Source: Dehalococcoidia bacterium (GTDB lineage Bacteria; Chloroflexota; Dehalococcoidia; GIF9; AB-539-J10). Taken from it: a DNA stretch of 9,236 bases. Both the position numbers and the translations under genes were made by a program. The notes beneath the pieces were generated by a model. The model was not told the DNA's origin. It ran no database searches and worked only from the letters and a program-made list of their open reading frames with translations. Below, one piece after another: positions 1 through 5,114 of this stretch. The first letter of the stretch is position 1; the number at the start of each line of letters is the position of its first letter. The stretch is taken from NCBI GenBank assembly GCA_023229725.1, contig JALNYR010000102.1:1-9236 (forward strand). The letters run 5' to 3'.

Positions 1-1
1 C

Positions 2-127
2 GCGACATTCGATGCGGTGTTCCGCCGTCGAGTTCTCCTGGGACATTGCAGCTACAAGCAGGTCTGGACAAGGGGGGAGATAGAGACCGAGGCGCCGGAG
101 AAACGACGAACGGAGTTGCGAGGATGA
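2..127 (+). CDS. Possible 3' end of an upstream gene (partial)
   Basis: The frame starting at base 2 is open from the window edge to a TGA at 125-127, giving about 41 residues with a mixed, protein-like composition (Phe, Trp, Tyr and charged residues) and mostly G/C third positions. The frame starting at base 1 is also open, to a TGA at 218-220, but its codon usage is poorer and its product is rich in Gly, Arg and Pro. I recognise no family. If real, this is only the C-terminal tail of a gene beginning outside the window. The stretch from 128 to 250 shows no other gene and probably carries the promoter or leader of the gene starting at 263. Confidence 0.25.
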   Translation, partial: ATFDAVFRRRVLLGHCSYKQVWTRGEIETEAPEKRRTELRG

Positions 128-262
128 CTCGCACGCTCGGCGGCGGCGTCAGAAGGCGGCTCGCGGACGCCGAGGGAGTACCGCCGGGGACATCCCCGAC
201 CGACCTGCGGGGCGCATGACCACAAACGAATTCGCAAGAATTGCAGCATCGGAGGTGAACCA

Positions 263-562
263 GTGAGCATCGCGGAAATCTGCCCCTGCGTCAACATGGT
301 GTGCCCCAACCACGGGAAATGTGACAAGTGCATCAGTCGCCATACTCGCCTGGGCACCCTGAACTACTGCTCCTACTACACGATTCTGCCTCTGCTGGAG
401 AAGGCGATTGCGGCTGACCCCTCGTCCCCTGCGGTGGTTCCCCTGAAGGAACTGCTCGCTCACAGGTGCAAGGTGTACGGGGAGATGATGGCGAAGCACG
501 GCCTCACGGAAGAGAAGCAGGCGGAGCTTCGCAAAAAGGAAGCGGAATACAGCGACTACTAG
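263..562 (+). CDS. Small Cys-rich protein (CPC...HGxCxxC motif)
   Basis: This 99-aa soluble protein has an N-terminal metal-site-like cluster: Cys7, Cys9, Cys14, Cys20, Cys23 and Cys36. His17 and His26 lie nearby, with the short motif HGKCDKC at 17-23. The rest is helical and charged, ending in a Lys/Glu-rich tail. The start is a GTG at 263, with GGAGGTG at 251-257 five bases upstream; no ATG fits as well. Short proteins with a CPC-x4-C-x2-HGxCxxC pattern occur in anaerobes and are mostly unannotated. Binding of Zn or an Fe-S cluster is an inference from the Cys/His spacing. The DsrE-family gene follows 115 bp downstream on the same strand with no clear terminator between, so a redox or sulfur-related role is possible. 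The last ~10 codons recur as a diverged copy at 1053-1083. I am confident it is a gene but not of its function. Confidence 0.75.
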   Translation: MSIAEICPCVNMVCPNHGKCDKCISRHTRLGTLNYCSYYTILPLLEKAIAADPSSPAVVPLKELLAHRCKVYGEMMAKHGLTEEKQAELRKKEAEYSDY

Positions 563-573
563 GCGCTCGCCGG
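543..573 (+). repeat. 31-nt direct repeat, copy 1 (end of Cys-rich gene)
   Basis: Bases 543-573 match 1053-1083 at 26 of 31 positions, including an uninterrupted 11-base core ACAGCGACTAC. This copy spans the last codons and stop of the Cys-rich gene. The other lies 55 bp past the stop of the DsrE gene, so the pair brackets that gene. Weaker similarity extends upstream through a shared CTTCGC-like stretch. Confidence 0.6.
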
Positions 574-677
574 AGGGCGTCGCCGGGTCCCGCCCGGGGG
601 GCGCAGAGTTCAGCCCGTTGCAGCGTCTGCTCCACGGAGACTCCGGAAGCTCCCCATGACCTGAGAGAGGAGTTCAG

Positions 678-998
678 ATGAAGCTGGCTATAGTCATCAA
701 CACCAACGACCCGGAGAAGACGTGGAATGCGCTCAGACTGGGCAACACCGCGCTCAAACGGGGGCATGAGGTGGGCGTATTCCTCGTGGGGAGCGCCGTC
801 GAGATCGAGTCAATCCATGACCCCAGGTATGACGTAGCCGGTACGCTCGCCGCCTTCCTGAGCGCCAGGGGTAACCTGCTCGCCTGCGGCACTTGTCTCA
901 AGTCACGGCAACTGGAGAGCGGAGTCTGTCCAATCTCCACGATGGTCCAACTGGTAGAGCTGATCGAGAACTCCGACCGCGTCATCAGCATTGGGTAG
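678..998 (+). CDS. DsrE/DsrF-like sulfur-relay family protein
   Basis: This 106-aa protein has the DsrE-fold signature: an N-terminal beta strand (KLAIVINTNDP), a helix with WNALRLGNTAL, a second strand (GHEVGVFLVG at 29-38), and a Cys-containing segment LLACGTCLKSR at 67-77. It ends with CPISTM (84-89) and the strand DRVISIG. Cys70, Cys73 and Cys84 are candidate persulfide-carrying or redox residues; Cys70 sits where DsrE-like proteins place their conserved cysteine. Members of this family move sulfane sulfur between proteins, or are uncharacterised single-domain relatives. No dsrF, dsrH or tusA is in the window, so this is an orphan DsrE-like protein rather than part of a DsrEFH complex. 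The ATG at 678 follows AGGAG at 668-672. The gene probably shares a transcript with the Cys-rich gene. Family assignment is firm; the exact substrate is unknown. Confidence 0.85.
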   Translation: MKLAIVINTNDPEKTWNALRLGNTALKRGHEVGVFLVGSAVEIESIHDPRYDVAGTLAAFLSARGNLLACGTCLKSRQLESGVCPISTMVQLVELIENSDRVISIG

Positions 999-1027
999 TG
1001 GCGCTGCGACAGAGCAGCCCGCTGACC

Positions 1028-1043
1028 GCGGGCCTTCGCCCGC
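1028..1043 (+). terminator. Possible stem-loop terminator after the DsrE gene
   Basis: A perfect 6-bp G/C stem (GCGGGC / GCCCGC) closes on a CTTC loop 30 bp after the DsrE stop codon. No T-run follows, so intrinsic termination is uncertain; it may instead stabilise the mRNA 3' end. Confidence 0.3.
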
Positions 1044-1052
1044 TACGGGAAA

Positions 1053-1083
1053 CGGAGCACAGCGACTACCAGGCGGTGGCCGG
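1053..1083 (+). repeat. 31-nt direct repeat, copy 2 (beyond DsrE gene)
   Basis: This is the diverged second copy of 543-573, with 26 of 31 bases identical. Here the stop codon of the Cys-rich gene reads CAG, and the surrounding frame is not a credible gene. It looks like a decayed fragment of the Cys-rich gene's 3' end left downstream of the DsrE gene. Confidence 0.6.
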
Positions 1084-1118
1084 CGACGACAGCGGCGTGA
1101 GACAGACGGCGCGGCGGC

Positions 1119-1144
1119 GGGCCGGTCTGAGACCGGCCCCTGCA
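1119..1144 (-). repeat. REP-like palindrome, GGTCT class, inverted, degenerate foot
   Basis: A perfect 10-bp inverted repeat (GGGCCGGTCT / AGACCGGCCC) surrounds a single central base. Read on the minus strand the flank is GCAGGGG, one base from the GTAGGGG foot seen in the other copies. It belongs to the same stem class as the element at 1524-1551. Confidence 0.7.
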
Positions 1145-1188
1145 CCCGAGGGCATGTGCCCGCCGGGCGGTGGTGACGGTTTCCGAAC

Positions 1189-1214
1189 GTAGGGGCGGGC
1201 TCCCACGCCCGCCC
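1189..1214 (+). repeat. REP-like palindrome, looped class
   Basis: A GTAG foot at 1189-1192 is followed by an 8-bp inverted repeat GGGCGGGC / GCCCGCCC around the loop TCCCAC. The nearest relative is the hairpin at 7985-8010; both are followed by a CGCGG stretch. Confidence 0.7.
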
Positions 1215-1236
1215 GCGGGTTGCCGAGGGGCTACTT

Positions 1237-1260
1237 GTAGGGGCGAGGCATGCCTCGCCC
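1237..1260 (+). repeat. REP-like palindrome, AGGCATGCCT class
   Basis: A GTAG foot at 1237-1240 is followed by a perfect 20-bp palindrome at 1241-1260, GGGCGAGGCATGCCTCGCCC. It is the sister of 7900-7923, from which it differs by one compensated base pair (C-G here, A-T there). Confidence 0.8.
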
Positions 1261-1312
1261 GTCGCACCGTGGCCGGACGGGTGCCGCTGTCACCGCACAC
1301 CATCGTCGCCGC

Positions 1313-1467
1313 GTAGGGGCCATTCGCGACCGGCCCGGCCGCCGCCTCGAACCACGGCCGTTGCCAGCAATGGGCGCACGTACCTGCGCACCGGGCATGC
1401 GAACACCGTTGCCGCCATCAACCGTGCGCCGCACACCGTCACCGGGCCGTTCGCGAACGGCCCCTAC
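1313..1467 (+). repeat. Composite BIME-like element, copy A (155 bp)
   Basis: The element begins with GTAGGGGCC and ends with GGCCCCTAC. Each end is itself a near-palindrome: the left at 1316-1337, with GGCCATTCGCGACCGGCC, and the right at 1444-1463, a perfect 20-bp palindrome around GTTCGCGAAC. When both are oriented foot-first, the two ends differ at only two of the first 26 positions. The ~100-bp interior carries no gene. Its right half (CCATCAACCGTG and CACCGTCACCGGGCC) matches copy B at 8036-8214, which has CCATCGACCGTG and CACCGTCGCCGGGCC. It resembles a BIME, meaning paired inverted REP sequences, or a small non-autonomous element. No transposase is nearby. Confidence 0.75.
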
Positions 1468-1523
1468 GTCCGATGTCGAGGTTATACGTGCGGGAAACGG
1501 CGGTGGGCAGCCGACGACCGGAT

Positions 1524-1551
1524 GGCGGGCGGGTCTGAGACCGACCCCTAC
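1524..1551 (-). repeat. REP-like palindrome, GGTCT class, inverted
   Basis: Read on the minus strand this is a GTAG foot followed by an imperfect stem, with 8 of 10 pairs around one central base and the core GGTCTCAGACC. It shares its class with 1119-1144. It is flanked by a CATCCG / CGGATG-type sequence that recurs next to several copies of the family. Confidence 0.65.
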
Positions 1552-1644
1552 ATCCGAGGCACGGTTCCGGATGTCGAGGCTGACGCACAACACCCGCGCG
1601 GCTCTCGTGTGCAGTGTGATGCCGTCCGCGAGACGTGCCGGGAC

Positions 1645-2157
1645 TCAGGGTCTGTCGTCGGCGACGTACGGCAGCAGCTCGGCCGCTATCGTCTGGACCG
1701 CCTGCGTCACCGTGTGCGACACTTCGTCGCCCTGCTGAGCGCCGTAGACGACGCGTTCAAGGACGATGGTGAACTCCGGGTCAAGGTCCGGCTCTCCCGT
1801 CTTCACTCCCCGGAGTCGACGGTCGAAGAGGAACTGCTGGGCATCGCGGAGTCGAACGAACTCGGTCTCGAGCGTGCGCAGGGCATTCTGCAACCTCCAC
1901 CGGCCGGCCGGCGCGAGGAAGGGCACGCACTCGACGAGGGCGGCCGAGCACGTGTTCAACGCATCCGCGATGGGCAGCAGCGCCGCGGCCCGCGCGTCCC
2001 GTTCTGCCGTGAGGAACAGCGAGTGGTCCTCGTGTTCGTGTGTGCCATCGGGCCGGCGCCCGGGGCTGCAGTCGAGCTGACCGCGAGCGACGGCAAACAG
2101 CTCGGGAATCGTGCAGGCTCCGTGGCTCAATCGTCCTACAGGTTCAGGCGTCGTCAT
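1645..2157 (-). CDS. Conserved-looking protein of unknown function
   Basis: I recognise no family. The minus-strand frame ends with TGA at 1647-1645, and its codons have strongly G/C third positions. The opposite-strand frames give Arg/Gly/Pro-rich noise. The product of about 170 aa is soluble. It has an acidic middle, an Ala/Leu-rich amphipathic region (roughly residues 50-90), and a second helical part ending near ELLPYVADDRP. No signal peptide, membrane segment or metal motif is visible. The start is uncertain. The ATG at 2157 gives an N-terminus MTTPEPVG; a GTG immediately before it (2160-2158) is an alternative with G-rich sequence upstream. The frame can extend to an ATG at 2280, but that extension lacks coding character. 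It ends beside the REP-like cluster and is transcribed towards it. It stands alone, with no partner gene on its strand nearby. Confidence 0.55.
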   Translation of the reverse strand: MTTPEPVGRLSHGACTIPELFAVARGQLDCSPGRRPDGTHEHEDHSLFLTAERDARAAALLPIADALNTCSAALVECVPFLAPAGRWRLQNALRTLETEFVRLRDAQQFLFDRRLRGVKTGEPDLDPEFTIVLERVVYGAQQGDEVSHTVTQAVQTIAAELLPYVADDRP

Positions 2158-2806
2158 CACCCCCGCGCCACCACCGGTGTGCGCCCGTCCGAGGATGGAA
2201 TGCAGACTTGCGGCGAAGGAGTACCGGGCATCGCCGGCGCCGACAGGCCTCCACGTTCTCAGACGGTGTTCCTGCCGCAAACCGGGATGTCGCCGGGTTC
2301 AGCGGCGCGTCGCGCGCCGCAGCGCCACGCACCGTCCGGATTCTGTGCGCCGGGCCTCACGCTCTCAGGGCGACGTTGGCACGGAGCGCAGAGGCGTCCG
2401 TGCGCTGCCCGAGGTGCGAGCGGGTGCGACATCCGTTGGACCGGACAGCCGGTCGCAGCATTGGCGCTGCATCGTCCCATGGCACTGACGGCAGGCGTTG
2501 AGAGGCGACAACGGGCGTGGTCACTGCCGGAGGAGGTCGCGAACGGGGTGCCCCCGTACCCCGGAGTCACTCGGGCTGGAGGACAGGCCTGGTGAAGCTC
2601 AATTGGCAGGCCCACGTTGTTCATGAACCAGCCTCTCATATGGCGTCCCGGCTGACCTTCCTCTCGACGAAAGTCGCCACGCGACGCTGCCCTCAGGCAG
2701 CGCGGACCGCCGCACAGCAGTCTAAGCCCGCGCCGACACGGTGTCAAACTTCCGTCACGTGCGGACAGTCACGCCGGACGAAGGAAGCAGCCGGCGCCCC
2801 GGGCCG
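2158..2806. other. Gene-free stretch with small hairpins
   Basis: No frame here has convincing coding composition, and all long frames are Arg/Gly/Pro-rich. Visible structure is limited. GACCGG / CCGGTC around ACAG (2439-2454) is followed directly by GCAGC / GCTGC (2455-2470). A 4-bp stem with a GAAA tetraloop lies at 2665-2676. A perfect 7-bp stem CGCTGCC / GGCAGCG with loop CTCA lies at 2685-2702. An 11-bp palindrome GACACGGTGTC lies at 2735-2745. The last part presumably contains upstream regulatory DNA for the exporter gene. No tRNA, rRNA or recognised riboswitch is seen. Confidence 0.5.
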
Positions 2807-2835
2807 TTGACAGCCGCAGCGGCGCGGCGTAGTGT
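2807..2835 (+). promoter_or_regulatory. Sigma-70-type promoter of the exporter gene
   Basis: A perfect -35 hexamer TTGACA (2807-2812) is separated by exactly 17 bp from TAGTGT (2830-2835), a -10 box that keeps the key T, A and final T. Transcription would start near 2842, about 60 bases before the TTG start codon at 2904. The operator palindrome at 2838-2853 lies immediately downstream, over the predicted start site. Confidence 0.6.
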
Positions 2836-2837
2836 GA

Positions 2838-2853
2838 CTGACCGGTCGGTCAG
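2838..2853. promoter_or_regulatory. TetR-family-type operator
   Basis: The 16-bp sequence CTGACCGGTCGGTCAG is a near-perfect palindrome with 7 of 8 pairs. It closely matches the TGACCG...CGGTCA style of operator bound by many TetR-family repressors. It begins two bases after the -10 box, so bound protein would block transcription start. A further ACCGGTCA half-site lies at 2866-2873. No TetR gene is in the window, so the repressor must be encoded elsewhere. The sequence is plain to see; binding by a TetR protein is inferred. Confidence 0.6.
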
Positions 2854-2903
2854 GACCGCGCGACCACCGGTCACCTTGACCTCACCCTGGAAGGGCACCC
2901 ACG

Positions 2904-5114
2904 TTGAACAGGCTGGCGCGCTTCATCGTCACGAGGAGCAGAGTCATCATCGCCATCGTGGCGCTCTGCAACCTGGCCGCGCTCTTGTCCATCACACGCA
3001 TCGCCCTCGACACGGACATAACCAGCTTCTTCACCGAGGGCAACGCGGTCTACAGCGAGTACCAGTCTCTCACCGGGAAGTTCGGCATCTCGGATTCCCT
3101 CACCGTGCTCATCGAGGATTCCGACTCACTCCTGACGGAAGAGAACCTGCTCACGGTCTACGACCTGCGAGCCGAAGTGGAAACCATCTCCGGCATCGCC
3201 GAGGTCCAGACTTTCCTGCCAGAGGAGATGCCGGCAGGCGGTCATATGCTCACCGTGGACAAGCGCTTCATCAGCTTCCACGCCGATGAGCTGGAAGACT
3301 ACATGCGGGACCACTACGCGCCCGCGACCGGTATGCTCGCAAAGGACGAGAGCACGGGACTCATCGCGCTGACCCTTGACGACGAGGCCGACGCCGCTGC
3401 AATCGTCGACGAGCTGAAGCCCATCTTGAGGCGCTTCCCGGGACTGGAGCTGTCGCTGGCAGGCGACGCCGTCATCGGGGACACGCTGGAGTGGTACCTC
3501 GTTCGCATACTGTGCCTGCTCCCTCCCGCGGCGATATCGCTCATTCTGCTCGTCTTCTACAGCATGATACGCAACTTCCGCCTCTCGCTCCTCTGCCTCA
3601 TGCCCGCGGGACTCGGGGCGCTGTGGACGCTCGGCACCATCTTCTGGCAGGGCCAGGCCGTCAACCTCGTCACCGTTGTCAGCCCCATCTTCGTCATCGT
3701 GATGGGCTCGGCCGATGCACTCCACTACACCACGCACATGCTCGAGAAGCTGTCGCAGTTCCCGGACCGTCGCAGGCTCACCGAGGAAACCATGCGCATG
3801 GTGCTGAAACCCATCATCCTCACCTCGACCACTACGATGGCCGGCTTCGGCTCCCTCGCGTGGACCGACCTCGTTCCCATCCGCCAGATGGGCATCTACG
3901 TGCCGCTCGGCATCGGCTACGCGTGCCTGCTGTCCGTCTTCTTCCTGCCGGCGTTGCTCAGCCACATCCCCCTCCCCACCAGCTACGAACAGAAGAACGG
4001 GGGCGTCATCGACTTCTTCGTCAACCTGCCGCGTCACAAGGGCGCCATCCTCGCGGCCGCCGCCATCGTCGTCGGCGTCTCGGCCTACTGCCTGGTCGAC
4101 CTCAAGGTTGTTTCCGACCCGCTGCTCTACTTCAAGAAGGACTCCGGCATACGGCAGACGTTCCAGACAATCGAGGACTCCTTCGGGGGCGCGCTCGTCA
4201 TTGTCGGGGACATCGTGGCCCCGCGGGGACTGGACACGTTGCGCGACGCCGACTATGCCGAGGACGTGCTTGAGATGGAGCGAGAGCTCGAGCGCGTGCC
4301 CGGCATCCTGAGTGCATCTTCGCTTTTCGACGTGGTGCAGAGTGCGCACACGCAGGTGACGGGCAAGTTCGACTACCCGGAGAGCCCGGCCGAAGTGAAC
4401 CTGCTGCTCACCGCGATGGACGAGGAGGATATTGCCTCGTGGCACCGGGGCGACGGGTTGCGACTCGTGGCGCGCACCGCCGACCTCACCAGCGAGGACG
4501 TCGCCCTGCTGCGGGAATTCGTCGGGTCACACCCCGAACTGCGCACGTTGAGCGGCACGCCGATGCTCTACGACGAGCTGAACCGGCTGACCGTGCAAAG
4601 CCAGGTGCGGAGCCTGCTCATGGCGCTCGTGCTCGTGTACCTCATGCTCTGGCCGGCATTCCGCAGCGCGCGCGCCGCGTTCTACGCACTCGTGCCCATC
4701 GCCGTCACGATTACCGCCGTCATGGGCTCCCTGGTCATCACCGGCTTCAACCTCAACGTGGTGACCGCGACGCTGTCGGCGGTCACGGTCGGCGTCGGCG
4801 TGGACTACGCCATCCACCTCATCTCGGGCATCCAGTACTACCGGGGGCAGGGGCTGACGACGGACGAGTCGGTCAGGACCGCGCTCGCAACCGTGTCCCG
4901 TCCGATACTGGCCAGCGCCTTCGGCCTCTCCATCGGCATATCGGTGATGTTCCTGTCGCCGCTGCACATCCACACGGAGGTCGCGACAGTGATGTGGGTG
5001 GCGATGACCATCTCGTCGTTCGGCGCCCTGGCGCTCATCCCGCTGTTCTATCAGAGTCGTCGGGAGCAGGGCGCGCCTGCTCCGGGACTGCGGACGCCAG
5101 GCTCTCTTCCCTGA
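2904..5114 (+). CDS. RND/MMPL-family membrane exporter
   Basis: This 736-aa inner-membrane protein has the duplicated RND layout. TM1 spans about 14-33, followed by an extracytoplasmic domain (~34-200) and TM2-TM6 (~201-353). TM7 spans ~380-399, followed by a second external domain (~400-568) and TM8-TM12 (~569-716). The fourth helix carries MGSADALHY (267-275) and its counterpart in the second half VGVDYAIHL (631-639). Asp271 and Asp634 are the likely proton-relay acids. At this size it fits the HAE3/MMPL-like group, which exports hydrophobic compounds or lipids and works without the large loops of AcrB. The start is TTG at 2904: an in-frame TGA at 2877-2879 bounds the frame, no ATG or GTG lies between, and GGAAGGG (2889-2895) is 8 bases upstream. 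A promoter and TetR-type operator precede it, suggesting induction by substrate. Homology ends near residue 716; the Pro/Gly-rich tail overlaps the convergent ligase gene. Family is firm, cargo unknown. Confidence 0.92.
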   Translation: MNRLARFIVTRSRVIIAIVALCNLAALLSITRIALDTDITSFFTEGNAVYSEYQSLTGKFGISDSLTVLIEDSDSLLTEENLLTVYDLRAEVETISGIAEVQTFLPEEMPAGGHMLTVDKRFISFHADELEDYMRDHYAPATGMLAKDESTGLIALTLDDEADAAAIVDELKPILRRFPGLELSLAGDAVIGDTLEWYLVRILCLLPPAAISLILLVFYSMIRNFRLSLLCLMPAGLGALWTLGTIFWQGQAVNLVTVVSPIFVIVMGSADALHYTTHMLEKLSQFPDRRRLTEETMRMVLKPIILTSTTTMAGFGSLAWTDLVPIRQMGIYVPLGIGYACLLSVFFLPALLSHIPLPTSYEQKNGGVIDFFVNLPRHKGAILAAAAIVVGVSAYCLVDLKVVSDPLLYFKKDSGIRQTFQTIEDSFGGALVIVGDIVAPRGLDTLRDADYAEDVLEMERELERVPGILSASSLFDVVQSAHTQVTGKFDYPESPAEVNLLLTAMDEEDIASWHRGDGLRLVARTADLTSEDVALLREFVGSHPELRTLSGTPMLYDELNRLTVQSQVRSLLMALVLVYLMLWPAFRSARAAFYALVPIAVTITAVMGSLVITGFNLNVVTATLSAVTVGVGVDYAIHLISGIQYYRGQGLTTDESVRTALATVSRPILASAFGLSIGISVMFLSPLHIHTEVATVMWVAMTISSFGALALIPLFYQSRREQGAPAPGLRTPGSLP
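5035..5114. other. Tail-to-tail overlap of exporter and ligase genes
   Basis: The plus-strand exporter stops at 5112-5114 and the minus-strand ligase stops at 5037-5035, so 80 bp encode the ends of both. In each protein the shared part lies beyond the conserved domain. No terminator hairpin was found between them, so the two transcripts should run into each other and form antisense RNA. Confidence 0.8.

Noticed and set aside
1119..1551. CRISPR array
   Set aside because: The repeats differ in sequence, alternate in orientation and have irregular spacing; spacers are partly shared between clusters and there are no cas genes.
1231..1738. Overlapping plus and minus frames across the first REP-like cluster
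   Set aside because: Their peptides resemble translations of the second cluster (shared RPGRSRTAPT and VGAVRERPGDG stretches), but this only reflects the DNA repeat. No start signal or protein-like composition is seen.
2385..2490. CPRC-containing frame suggesting a zinc-ribbon transposase remnant
   Set aside because: Only one CxxC pair is present, the second would need a frameshift, and no transposase core is nearby.
1522..2595. Long plus-strand frame of 357 codons
   Set aside because: It runs from the REP-like cluster through the antisense of the minus-strand gene into gene-free DNA, is rich in Arg, Gly and Pro, and has no family feature. The minus-strand frame has better codon usage where they overlap.
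2259..2747. 162-codon minus-strand frame in the gene-free interval
   Set aside because: Its composition is rich in Arg, Pro, Gly and Cys with no domain or ribosome site, and it contains several hairpins. It was not strong enough to call.
3126..4445. 439-codon minus-strand frame opposite the exporter
   Set aside because: It is the antisense shadow of a confidently assigned membrane protein, rich in Asp, Glu, Gly, His and Arg, with no domain.
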